From Gemmataceae bacterium (GTDB lineage Bacteria > Planctomycetota > Planctomycetia > Gemmatales > Gemmataceae), in the NCBI GenBank assembly GCA_020847555.1, contig JADLBT010000067.1, positions 11,315-75,314 of the forward strand: a DNA stretch of 64,000 nucleotides. Direction: 5' to 3'. Every line of letters begins with the position of its first letter. The stretch's first letter is position 1. The notes below the pieces were generated by a model, which was given only the letters and a program-made list of their open reading frames with translations, made no database searches and was not told where the DNA came from. Shown here piece by piece: positions 25,734 through 33,487 of this stretch. A program made the translations under genes and the position numbers.

Positions 25734-27209
25734 TCACCAACCCTGGCCCGGTCCGCCGGCCCGTTCGAGATGAGTGGGGCCGTCCCCTCGCGCCTCGGTC
25801 AGCACATGGTTGGCGGTCAGCCCCAGATTGCGCAGCTTCTGGCGCAGCGTCTTGCGGTCGATGCCGAGGATCTCGCTGGCCCGCAGCTGGTTGCCGTTCG
25901 TCTGCCCCAGCACGTCGGCCAGCAGCACCCGCTCGACCGCCATGATCACGCGGGCGTACAGGTCTGTTTCGCCCTCGCGCCGCAGCGACTCGATGAGCCC
26001 TTCCAGCCCCTGCTTCGCCTTGCCGTTGCTGGTCGCGGGCTCCGGACCGCGGACGGCCTCGGGGAGGTACTCGGGCAGAATGAGGTGGCCGCGCGTCCGC
26101 ACCATCGCTTCCTTGACGACGCTCTGCAGCTCGCGCACGTTCCCCGGCCAGGCGTAGCTCTGCAGGCACACCAGCGCTTCCGGCGAGAAGCCGCGCAGGC
26201 TCACGCCGAGCTTGCGGTTATTCGTGAACAGAAAGTAATGCGCCAGCTCCGAAATGTCTTCCCGGCGGTCGCGCAGGGCCGGCACCTGGACGGTCGCCAC
26301 CTTCAGCCGGTAGTACAGGTCGGCCCGGAAGCGGCCCTCGGCGACCAGCCGTTCCAGTTCCTGGTTGGTCGCCGCCAGTAGCCGCACGTCCGCCTGGATC
26401 GTCTCGGTCCCGCCGAGGCGCTCGAAACGCTGGTCCTGCAGGATGCGCAGCATCTTGGCCTGCACGGTCAGGGACATGTCGCCGATCTCGTCGCGGAACA
26501 GCGTCCCGCTGTGGCACTGCTCGAACTTGCCGATGCGCCGGCGCGTCGCCCCGGTGAACGCGCCCTGCTCATGGCCGAACAACTCGCTCTCCAGCAGCTG
26601 CTCGGGCAGGGCGGCACAGTTGATCGCCAGGAACGGCCGGTCGCTGCGCCGGCTGTACTGGTAGAGGGCGCGGGCGACCAGTTCCTTGCCGGTGCCGCTC
26701 TCGCCGCGAATGAGGACGTTCACGTTCTGCGGGGCGAGCAGGCCAATGACCTTGCACATCTCCTGCATCTGCGGACTGCGGCCGACGATGCGATCGTTCC
26801 CCTCGGCGGTCGGGAACAGAGACGGAGCCTGCATCAACTGGGCCGCGTCGAGGGCGCGCTCGAGCAGGGCGCTGAGGCGGTCGAGGTCCACTGGTTTGAC
26901 CAGGTAGTCGAACGCCCCGTCCTTCATCGCCTCCAGGGCCGTCTCGGTCGTGCCGTGGGCGGTGATGAACAGCACCGGGCACCGGGAGTCGGTTTCTCGG
27001 ATGGCCCGGAAGGCGTCCATCCCGGATCCGTCCGGCAGGTTCAGGTCCAGGACGACGACGGACGGTCGGACCGCCCGGAACGTCGCCACCCCCTCCGCCA
27101 CCGTCGAGGCGATGACCACCTGGAACTGCTGCTTCGCCACCACCCGGCGGAACGAGTAGCACACCCCAGGCTCGTCGTCGATGATCAGCACCTTCGGCTG
27201 GTTCGGCAT
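25734..27209 (-). CDS. Sigma-54-dependent response regulator (NtrC type) 2
   Basis: About 491 residues, a paralogue of regulator 1 with the same domain order. Receiver with DDEP and phospho-acceptor D55 (VVLDLNLPDGSG), AAA+ domain with [14 protein letters not shown] and FRADLYYRL, and a Fis-type helix-turn-helix ([14 protein letters not shown]) near the end. Walker B reads GTLFRDEIGDM, with Arg replacing a usually hydrophobic residue just before the DE pair, which is odd but probably tolerated. It lies 13 bases downstream of kinase 2 with GAGGGAAGCC before the ATG, so it is an operon with that kinase. It may regulate the same efflux genes as regulator 1 or a different set. Confidence 0.95.
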   Translation of the reverse strand: MPNQPKVLIIDDEPGVCYSFRRVVAKQQFQVVIASTVAEGVATFRAVRPSVVVLDLNLPDGSGMDAFRAIRETDSRCPVLFITAHGTTETALEAMKDGAFDYLVKPVDLDRLSALLERALDAAQLMQAPSLFPTAEGNDRIVGRSPQMQEMCKVIGLLAPQNVNVLIRGESGTGKELVARALYQYSRRSDRPFLAINCAALPEQLLESELFGHEQGAFTGATRRRIGKFEQCHSGTLFRDEIGDMSLTVQAKMLRILQDQRFERLGGTETIQADVRLLAATNQELERLVAEGRFRADLYYRLKVATVQVPALRDRREDISELAHYFLFTNNRKLGVSLRGFSPEALVCLQSYAWPGNVRELQSVVKEAMVRTRGHLILPEYLPEAVRGPEPATSNGKAKQGLEGLIESLRREGETDLYARVIMAVERVLLADVLGQTNGNQLRASEILGIDRKTLRQKLRNLGLTANHVLTEARGDGPTHLERAGGPGQGW

Positions 27210-27222
27210 GGCTTCCCTCAGG

Positions 27223-28674
27223 TCAGGCGGGCAACTCCACCACGAACCGGGCTCCGCCCTCGGCCCGGTTCTCCGCGGACAGCTGTCCGCCGTGGTCCTC
27301 GATGATGCGCCGGGCCACGCTCAGACCCAGCCCGGTGCCGTTCGCCTTGGTGCTGGCGAACGGCACGAACAGCCGTTCCAGGATCTCGGGCGAGATCCCC
27401 CCGCCCGTGTCCTCGACCACCACGCGAATGCCGGCCGCCGAACAGCAGCGGACGCGGAGCTGGAGGTTGCCGCCCTGCGGCATCGCGTCCAGGGCGTTCA
27501 GCAGCAGGTTTACGAGGACCGACTTGAATTGTCCCGGATCGACGCGGGCGACGACCGGCTCGGGCGGCAGTTCGAGGCCACAGGTAACGCCAAGTTGCCG
27601 CCGCCGCGCCCGCGTCAGCTCGACCACCTGGCGGACGAGTTCACGCAGGTCGCACGCGGCCGGGTGCGGTCGCGGCGGGCGGGCGAAGTCGAGCATCCCC
27701 TGCACCGCCCCCTCGACCCGCTCGATCTCGGTATGCATCACGTGCAGGTCGTCCGAGGTTAGCGGCTCGTCCGGGTAGGCCCGGGCTGCCCCCTCGACCA
27801 GCCACTTCAGCGTCGTCAGCGGGTTGCGGATTTCGTGCGCGATGCCGCTCGCCAGCCGGCCGACCATCGCCAGCTGCTCGGACCGAATGATCTCGCGCTG
27901 CTGGGCCTGGAGCCGCTCGACAAGCGAGCGCACGCGCTCGACGAGGAAGTTCAGGTGCGTGTGCAGGCTGTCCAGCCCTTCGCCGACCTGCAGGTCGATG
28001 ACGCTCACCTCCGGGGCGACGTGCGAGTGGACGTCCTCGACGCGAACGCGCAGCCGGGCGATCGACCGGCCGAGCACGCGGTGGATGCTGTACCCGCAGA
28101 TAAGCCCGCCGAGCGGCCCGATCCCGCCGAGGACGAACAGAGCCAGCTGGATCCAGTCCGCCGAGGCCGTGCTCTCGGTCAGCGCCCGCGCCATTCGTTC
28201 CTCGTTTGCATCGAGGAGTTGGCGGCACGGGCCGACGACGTGCTGGACAGGATGTTGCTCGAGCCAGCGCAACACGCCGTCGGGACCCGGCGGCCGTTCC
28301 GTGACGTCGTTGAGTTCCTCGCGGTAGCGCCGGTAGCCCGTCTCGATCTGATCCAGCAGGGGCCGTTGGCCTGGGGGGTGGAGAGTGCTGACCCGCTGCA
28401 GGGCGGTATCGAACAGCTGGTGATCGACGCGGATCGACTCCTGGTGCTTGGCGGTCGGCTGGAGCAGCTGGAGCAGGCTGTCGAACTGAAGTTGGCGAAC
28501 GGCGACCTCCATGTCGTGGGCGGCGCGGAGGCCGGCGTCGTGGCGGTGAATGCTCCGGAGCAAGTTGGCCTGCAGGGAGTGGATGGCCCACAGGCTGACG
28601 GCGCAGGTGCCGATCAGCACCAGGCCGAGGAGCAGGGCCGGGGAGTTGACAAGGAGCAGCAGGCGACGGTTCAT
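27223..28674 (-). CDS. Membrane sensor histidine kinase 2
   Basis: About 483 residues. TM1 (about 5-31) and TM2 (about 175-197) flank a periplasmic helical sensor rich in Gln, Leu and His. The HisKA domain has IAHEIRNPLTTLK (His280); the HATPase domain has NLLLNALDA, DTGGGI and GTGLGL. It is a paralogue of kinase 1, and the two kinase-regulator pairs lie head to tail, so the pair was duplicated in tandem and the sensor domains then diverged. The ATG at 28674 follows GAGGTGGATTA. Confidence 0.94.
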   Translation of the reverse strand: MNRRLLLLVNSPALLLGLVLIGTCAVSLWAIHSLQANLLRSIHRHDAGLRAAHDMEVAVRQLQFDSLLQLLQPTAKHQESIRVDHQLFDTALQRVSTLHPPGQRPLLDQIETGYRRYREELNDVTERPPGPDGVLRWLEQHPVQHVVGPCRQLLDANEERMARALTESTASADWIQLALFVLGGIGPLGGLICGYSIHRVLGRSIARLRVRVEDVHSHVAPEVSVIDLQVGEGLDSLHTHLNFLVERVRSLVERLQAQQREIIRSEQLAMVGRLASGIAHEIRNPLTTLKWLVEGAARAYPDEPLTSDDLHVMHTEIERVEGAVQGMLDFARPPRPHPAACDLRELVRQVVELTRARRRQLGVTCGLELPPEPVVARVDPGQFKSVLVNLLLNALDAMPQGGNLQLRVRCCSAAGIRVVVEDTGGGISPEILERLFVPFASTKANGTGLGLSVARRIIEDHGGQLSAENRAEGGARFVVELPA

Positions 28675-28975
28675 TAATCCACCTCAGCGAGTCGCGGACA
28701 CTCCGGCAGAACGACCAGGGCGGCGGAGCCGTTGGCAGACGGAAGCGGGCGAGCGACGTCAGTGTTTGTCGGCCCAGGTGTGGGGCATATCGGAGGGTCG
28801 CACACCAGCCGGGGTGGGAAGGAACAGGAGGTTTCCTGCCCTCCAGACCCACGAAACTACCTGGAGCACCTTCCCGTCCCCGAGGGGTCCAGGCGGGAAC
28901 GGGCTGGAGAAGGTGACAACTCAATGTCTATTCTCAGCTTATGTTCGCCGCCAGGAAAGTACAACCCCACCCCGC
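28675..28975. other. Intergenic region upstream of kinase 2
   Basis: A 301-base gap after the SbtB-like gene on the minus strand. It contains short inverted repeats (for example CAGGA-N4-TCCTG near 28826 and a GC-rich imperfect hairpin near 28885-28915) that could end the carbon operon. I see no ORF with coding character and no firm promoter. Confidence 0.4.
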
Positions 28976-29320
28976 TCAGGCCGTCCCCGCCGGCTCCGCC
29001 AGGGCCGCCGGCCCCTCCCCGGGACAAACCGTAACATGGTCCATCAGGGCCGTAACGGCCTGACGGCGGCGCTGGAGTCCGTGCAGCAGGGCCAGGACTG
29101 CGTCGGCCGCGACCGGCCGGGCCAGCAGCTCGACGCGAACCAGTCCGTGCCTGACTGCGGTACTTTCAAACGCTTCATGCGGCGGCTTCCCGGAGCAGTA
29201 CGAGCAGATGTAGCCCTCCACACCGGCCGCCCGTGCCTGGTCGATGATCCACTTCTCCAGCGACTCGTCGATCACCAGCGTGACCCGCAGCATCTGCCCC
29301 GAACCCAGTGCGACCGCCAT
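28976..29320 (-). CDS. PII-like regulator next to SbtA (SbtB-like)
   Basis: A 114-residue protein. The start LRVTLVIDESLEKWIIDQARAAG and the GYICSYCSGKPP segment followed by VRVELL fit the ferredoxin-like fold and T-loop position of SbtB, the PII-like partner that binds adenine nucleotides and controls SbtA. It sits 87 bases downstream of the sbtA-type gene, which is the strongest support. Two Cys in the T-loop-like region (C-S-Y-C) and one near the C-terminus (VCPGEG) recall the redox-active C-terminal loop of cyanobacterial SbtB, though the pattern differs. The ATG at 29320 has GAGGGGGAAG upstream. Confidence 0.75.
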   Translation of the reverse strand: MAVALGSGQMLRVTLVIDESLEKWIIDQARAAGVEGYICSYCSGKPPHEAFESTAVRHGLVRVELLARPVAADAVLALLHGLQRRRQAVTALMDHVTVCPGEGPAALAEPAGTA

Positions 29321-29351
29321 GACTTCCCCCTCTCTCCGTTCCGAAAAAGGC

Positions 29352-29409
29352 GAGCCCTCGCGTCGGCGCGGCGGGGATGGCTTACCCCGCCGCGCCGACG
29401 CGGTCGCTC
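29352..29409. repeat. Long hairpin between sbtA- and sbtB-type genes
   Basis: Arms 29352-29376 and 29385-29409 (25 bases, three mismatches) with an eight-base loop. The sbtA stop codon lies in the right arm. The hairpin could lower expression of the downstream sbtB-type gene or stabilise the sbtA message. Its sequence differs from the other hairpin families in the window. Confidence 0.65.
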
Positions 29410-30745
29410 AAACAACGGGCCAGGTACTCGAGACCAGCTTGGCCACTTCAATGTAAACCGGGATCCCGATGGTCACGTTGTAACTGAACGTCAGGCCCAG
29501 CGACGCCGCCAGGGGCAACGTCGGGCTCGCCTCGGGGATCGCCAGCCGCTGCACGGCCGGGACGGCGATGTACGACGACGCCCCGCACAGGACGGCGAAC
29601 AGGGTGTACGTGCCGAGTTCCAGCGGTTGGCCGATGGCGTGGCTGTACAGGTGCGCGACGATGATACCGATGGTGGCGAACACGTTCGGAGCGAGCAGGC
29701 CGAAGGCGATGAACCGCCACCCGGCGCGGCGCAGGTCGCGCAGGCGCGTGCAGGCCGTGATGCCCATCTCGAGCAGGAACAGGCACAGCACCCCGTGGAA
29801 CAGGGCGACGAACACCTGGTCGCCGTCCTCGACCACCTTCGCCCCCTGCAACCGGGCCAGGAAGCCGATAAAGATGCCGCCGAAGAGGAGGAACAGGCCG
29901 GGATTGAGGAACACCTCGTGCAGCACCTTCGGGTTGAGGAAGCCGCGCTGCCGGCTGTGCCCGTGCGGCGCGTGGTGCCGCCCGTGGTGGCCGTGGCCGT
30001 CGTGGCCGTGACCGTTGCCGTTGCCGTTCGTCTGGCCGTCGCCGTCCGGCAGGCTGTGGCCGCCCCGGGTGTGGGCTGCCGCGGCCCGGGCCGCTACCCT
30101 GGCCACGGCGACGGTCGCGCCCTCGACTTCCTGCTCGTAGACCGTGGCAGTGCCCACCGTCACCTCTTCCAGGATGCCTTCCTGCTGCCCGACGGCCGCC
30201 GGCGCCTCGTACCCCTCCTCGCCGGGCATGTTGCCGTCCCGGTCCATGCCGTGGTGCCGCAGCAGCGATACGAGGAACAGCGCCACCAGACAGCCGGGAA
30301 CCTCCATGACCGCCAGCATGACCGGCATGTACGGGGCGTAGGCGATGCCGATCACGGTCAGGACGCCCAGGCACGTCACAAACGTCCCGGCCGAGTCGGA
30401 CCCGTAGTACCCCGCCACGGTTGCGGCATCGACCTTGCGCAGCTGAGTCAATTTGCGCAGGACGACGTAGGCCAGCAGGCCGATCGCAAAGTTGGTGAGG
30501 AAGCCGACGACCATGAACCCGGCGGCCTCGGCGAGGACGACCCCGTTCACCTCGGCCAGCTTCTCCCCGCCGTGCCAGCCGATGGCGATGAGCAGGTAGA
30601 TGGTGATCGCCTGATACAGCGCCTTGGGGAACTCGAACTTGATCCGCAGCAGCGGGATGGCAAACCCGAGGTAGAAGAACAGCAGCAGCGGCTTGAACAG
30701 GTTGTGCGTGAAGTTCACCCAGAAATCGTGCAGGATATGTTCCAT
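29408..30745 (-). CDS. sbtA: Sodium-dependent bicarbonate transporter SbtA
   Basis: About 445 residues with about ten predicted TM helices in two halves. The N-terminal half has NLFKPLLLFFYLGFAIPLL and GYYGSDSAGTFVTCLGVL; the C-terminal half has NPGLFLLFGGIFIGFLARLQ, GASSYIAVPAVQRLAIPEA and SYNVTIGIPVY. These are family signatures of the single-gene Na+/HCO3- symporter SbtA known from cyanobacteria. The linker between the halves, the cytosolic regulatory loop in SbtA, is unusually long and contains a Gly/His/Asn-rich run (for example HGHDGHGHHGRHH, coded around 29950-30040). It forms a carbon-uptake unit with the PII-like gene downstream and a small membrane protein upstream. The ATG at 30745 follows GGAGTGGTCTC. 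Confidence 0.9.
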   Translation of the reverse strand: MEHILHDFWVNFTHNLFKPLLLFFYLGFAIPLLRIKFEFPKALYQAITIYLLIAIGWHGGEKLAEVNGVVLAEAAGFMVVGFLTNFAIGLLAYVVLRKLTQLRKVDAATVAGYYGSDSAGTFVTCLGVLTVIGIAYAPYMPVMLAVMEVPGCLVALFLVSLLRHHGMDRDGNMPGEEGYEAPAAVGQQEGILEEVTVGTATVYEQEVEGATVAVARVAARAAAAHTRGGHSLPDGDGQTNGNGNGHGHDGHGHHGRHHAPHGHSRQRGFLNPKVLHEVFLNPGLFLLFGGIFIGFLARLQGAKVVEDGDQVFVALFHGVLCLFLLEMGITACTRLRDLRRAGWRFIAFGLLAPNVFATIGIIVAHLYSHAIGQPLELGTYTLFAVLCGASSYIAVPAVQRLAIPEASPTLPLAASLGLTFSYNVTIGIPVYIEVAKLVSSTWPVV

Positions 30746-30887
30746 GAGACCACTCCAGAGACAGACGGCAAAGGGGTTTGCCTCCGAGCCGTTTGAGGCG
30801 TGCGGAGGACGGTAGGTTGGCGAGGGACCGCGGGCGACGCGCCACGCGGGCTGCAGAGTTTCCCACGCTCCCTTCGATGAGCAGGCT

Positions 30888-31202
30888 TCAGTTGCGCTCG
30901 ACGGGCAGGGGCCGGTCGAGGTCGTACAGGTGCGGGCGGCGTGCGGGGACGGGCTCCTTCCTGGGCCGGTTCGTGAGAGCCAGAATGGCGATCGCGAGCA
31001 GCAGGAGCAGAATGCCCGACACGGCGGCCTGCACGATCAGCAGGATGGTTTGGCGTGGGGTGGGGGTCGCGCTGGCCTCGGGGTAGCGGCAGACGAGGTC
31101 GAGGAGCTTGGCAGCGAGCAGCCCTCCGAGGAGCACAACGGCCCCGCGGAGTCCGGCCGCGCGCTGGTGGGGTGGGGGTTCTGGTCGTGGCGGTTCGGTC
31201 AT
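30888..31202 (-). CDS. Small two-TM membrane protein
   Basis: A 104-residue protein with a Pro-rich, charged N-terminus, two hydrophobic helices (GAVVLLGGLLAAKLLDLV and LIVQAAVSGILLLLLAIAIL) and a basic tail. I do not recognise a family. It lies 142 bases upstream of the sbtA-type gene on the same strand and downstream of the carbonic anhydrase terminator, so it probably leads the sbtA transcript and may be an accessory of the transporter. The ATG at 31202 has GAGAGGAAC upstream. Confidence 0.65.
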   Translation of the reverse strand: MTEPPRPEPPPHQRAAGLRGAVVLLGGLLAAKLLDLVCRYPEASATPTPRQTILLIVQAAVSGILLLLLAIAILALTNRPRKEPVPARRPHLYDLDRPLPVERN

Positions 31203-31514
31203 CAGTCGTTCCTCTCTACGACGGTCGGTGCGGCATCTGGTCCGCTCCTCTGAACACGTCTTTCCCGTATTGCACGGCTGATGCCGAGAGTCTTCTGCGC
31301 CACGGATGTCGTCGCAACCTGCTGTCCACTCAAGAAATAAAACCACAGACCTGTTGGCACGAGTCGCGGCGCGGGCGGATTGGGCCAACCGGGCTGATGA
31401 CAATCTCCTCCGGGAGGGGTGAAGTTCCCCACGACCGGAGCCGGGGCGAACGCAAAGGGGCCGAGCTGTTCGTCAGCTCGGCCCCGAGGAGATTGGTCGC
31501 GATCGTGGCGCGTC
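31203..31514. other. Intergenic region upstream of the sbtA operon
   Basis: A 312-base gap. It holds the terminator hairpin of the carbonic anhydrase gene (31457-31485) and, on the minus strand, TGGACAGCAGGTTGCG (plus-strand 31313-31328), where GG and GC are ten bases apart as in sigma-54 promoters, though the -24 half is a poor match. No ORF with coding character. Confidence 0.4.
31454..31485 (-). terminator. Terminator of the carbonic anhydrase gene
   Basis: A 12-bp perfect stem (arms 31457-31468 and 31474-31485) with a five-base loop; read on the minus strand it is followed by TTTG. It lies about 30 bases after the carbonic anhydrase stop. Confidence 0.6.
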
Positions 31515-32537
31515 TCAGTGCGCGGCATCCCGCCTTCCGTCCCCGTTTCCGTTCCCGTTCCCATTGGATGCAGCCGCGCGATGGGCCTGCGCCGTCACGG
31601 TGGCCAGCACGCCCTCGTGGGTGGGTTGCGGACGCGGACGCGGCAGGCGATCGAGCGGCGCGTGCGCCAGCGGGCGAAGGATCTCCGCCATCTGCAGAGC
31701 GAGCGAGCGGAAGTCCTTCGGGTTCGCCGGGGCGTGGGCTAGCTGGACGTTCTCGTCGGTGGCGGGGGCCAGGGGATTGTTCGGCATGCAGACCTTGTGG
31801 TTGTGAAGGTTGTACACGCCGTACAACACCTCGACCTCCCACCGGCCGGAAAGCTCCAGCTCCTGTCGCAACGCGAAGGCGGCCTGGGCCGCGTTGAGGC
31901 AGACGGCGGTCTCGATGAGCGCGTCCCGATATCCCGGCTGTTGCCGCGCCTCGACGCCCCACACCTCGTCGAGACCGTTGGCCGCCTCGCGCACCGCGAT
32001 CAGGATTTTCTCCTGGATGGCGCGCAGCGCCGGCGTGACGGACCGCGACCAGAACTTCAGCGGGCGCAGGTACACGTCCACCGCGCCCGTCACGGCGCCG
32101 CAGCCGCTGTGGCCGAGGACGACCAGCACCTTGACGCTCTCGGTGAGCGCCTCGACGGCGAAATCCACGCTGCCGAGGCAGACATCGCCGAGGACGTTGC
32201 CGGCCACGCGGATAACGAACAGATCGTTGAATCCCTGGCCGAACAGCATCTCGGTTGGCACGCGGGCGTCGCTGCAACCGACGACAACGGCGAACGGGGC
32301 CTGCTTGGGGATCCCGCCCTGTTTGCGTAACATCCCCACCTCCAGGCCGTTGCACTGGACGACGTAGCGCGGCTCCTCGCCGGTGGTCAGGGTGCTCGTC
32401 TGGCAGCACGCCATCCAGCGAGCGAACATCCGGTTGCCGTCCTCCAGCGTCTGTCGCGCGACCTCGGCGTCGGCCGGCGGCGGCTTGGTGCTGGGGTTCT
32501 TCGGATCGAAGCGGTAGACGTAATCGATCGTGTTCAT
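31515..32537 (-). CDS. Beta-class carbonic anhydrase
   Basis: About 340 residues; catalyses interconversion of CO2 and bicarbonate. The zinc ligands and catalytic dyad are visible: CSDARVP gives Cys88 with Asp90-Arg92, and GHSGCGAV gives His143 and Cys146. The protein is longer than the typical 200-250 residues; the extra C-terminal part carries MPNNPLAP and a low-complexity tail (SNGNGNGNGDG). The ATG at 32537 has AGAGGG upstream; the much longer open frame is non-coding in character. It lies 53 bases downstream of the 110-aa gene and upstream of the sbtA-type operon, so it probably works with bicarbonate import. Confidence 0.93.
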   Translation of the reverse strand: MNTIDYVYRFDPKNPSTKPPPADAEVARQTLEDGNRMFARWMACCQTSTLTTGEEPRYVVQCNGLEVGMLRKQGGIPKQAPFAVVVGCSDARVPTEMLFGQGFNDLFVIRVAGNVLGDVCLGSVDFAVEALTESVKVLVVLGHSGCGAVTGAVDVYLRPLKFWSRSVTPALRAIQEKILIAVREAANGLDEVWGVEARQQPGYRDALIETAVCLNAAQAAFALRQELELSGRWEVEVLYGVYNLHNHKVCMPNNPLAPATDENVQLAHAPANPKDFRSLALQMAEILRPLAHAPLDRLPRPRPQPTHEGVLATVTAQAHRAAASNGNGNGNGDGRRDAAH

Positions 32538-32590
32538 GCGGTCGTCCCTCTGGGCGCCGGCGGCGGGTGGGCGAAGACCCCGACGGCTGG

Positions 32591-32923
32591 TTACTGGCGA
32601 GCGTGCTGGAGCGCTTCCTGGACACACTCCCGGATCAGGTTGGCAATGTGGCAGAGCATCGCGGGGGTGAGCAGCAGCCGGACAGTCAGGTCGGCGGGCT
32701 GGCCACGAACCCCGTACAGGATCACGTCGCGGATCTCGAACGGCGTCAGGTCGGCCGGCTGAATGTGCAGCGTCCGCAACAGGTGAATGTGGTCGTCGAG
32801 CAACTCCCGGTCCACGAGGATGCGCTCGAGGTGAGCGGCCAGTTCCCGAGGCAGGTGAGCCGGGCGGCTGGTTTGGCGGTTGATGGCGCAATCGACGAGG
32901 AGGTCTCGGGTGTTACGGTTCAT
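32591..32923 (-). CDS. Small helical protein upstream of carbonic anhydrase
   Basis: A 110-residue soluble protein. The ATG at 32923 has AGGAG five bases upstream. It is mainly helical by eye, with many Leu, Arg and His (HLPRELAAHLERILVDREL, TPAMLCHIANLIRECVQ). I do not recognise a family. Position 53 bases before the carbonic anhydrase gene suggests cotranscription and possibly a regulatory or structural role in inorganic carbon handling. Confidence 0.6.
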   Translation of the reverse strand: MNRNTRDLLVDCAINRQTSRPAHLPRELAAHLERILVDRELLDDHIHLLRTLHIQPADLTPFEIRDVILYGVRGQPADLTVRLLLTPAMLCHIANLIRECVQEALQHARQ

Positions 32924-33120
32924 CGGCTCCTCGTTTGCGTTGATCGGAACAGCGCGCGGGAAGAGTGCAAGCTCTGCGAAGGCCGGCGGGAAGATCTCCA
33001 CCCTGCGACCTGGTTCCGGGAGGATCAAAGGACGTGGTCCCCCTTCGCAAGCGCGGTGCCGTGGGCGGCTGGCCGTTGGCGAATCGTCTTCGCGCGAGCG
33101 GACCAGACGCGATGCTCTCG

Positions 33121-33182
33121 ACGAGCCGCAAGCGTAAGCGAAGGATTTACCAGCTGTTCCGTCGCTGACGTTTGCGGCTCGT
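33121..33182. repeat. Hairpin with ACGAGCCGCAA arms
   Basis: Arms 33121-33141 and 33162-33182 match at 19 of 21 positions (outer core ACGAGCCGCAA/TTGCGGCTCGT), with a 20-base loop. It resembles the other dispersed hairpins in size but has its own sequence. Confidence 0.65.
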
Positions 33183-33400
33183 TGGGATTTGGTCCGCTGG
33201 CTTCTGGCGGTCAAGGCGCGGGAGGATCGAACGCGCGGGGAGGAGAAAGGGAGCCGGTACGGCGGGGTCGGTTGGGGAAGAGATCCTCGCGCTGAAGACT
33301 CCCGCCCCAGTGGAAGCCGACCCAAACGGCGAGCCGGGCCGGTGTCGCAGGAGGATCCCTGGGATCCCGAGGGGAGTTGAGATCGGGCCGGTAGTTCTTG

Positions 33401-33445
33401 GCGTGCGGACCAAAGGCGAGCGGCGTGGCCGTTTGGTCCGCACGC
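33401..33445. terminator. Inverted repeat after the Cys-rich protein gene
   Basis: Perfect 14-base arms GCGTGCGGACCAAA (33401-33414) and its complement (33432-33445), with a 17-base GC-rich loop. It lies about 45 bases downstream of the minus-strand stop at 33488 and may terminate the porin operon. Confidence 0.45.
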
Positions 33446-33487
33446 GCCAGGGACGCGGGCGGGGTAAAGCGGGTGCCCGGAACGCGC

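Larger units (their letters stand above)
32924..33487. other. Intergenic region with two hairpins
   Basis: A 564-base stretch without a credible gene. It contains a dispersed-type hairpin at 33121-33182 and a terminator-like inverted repeat at 33401-33445. The promoter of the carbonic anhydrase operon should lie near 32930-33100 but I could not identify it. Confidence 0.5.

Noticed and set aside
32538..32891. 118-residue N-terminal extension of the carbonic anhydrase
   Set aside because: It overlaps the 110-aa gene in another frame and is Arg/Pro/Ala-rich; the ATG at 32537 has a good ribosome-binding site and a natural start.
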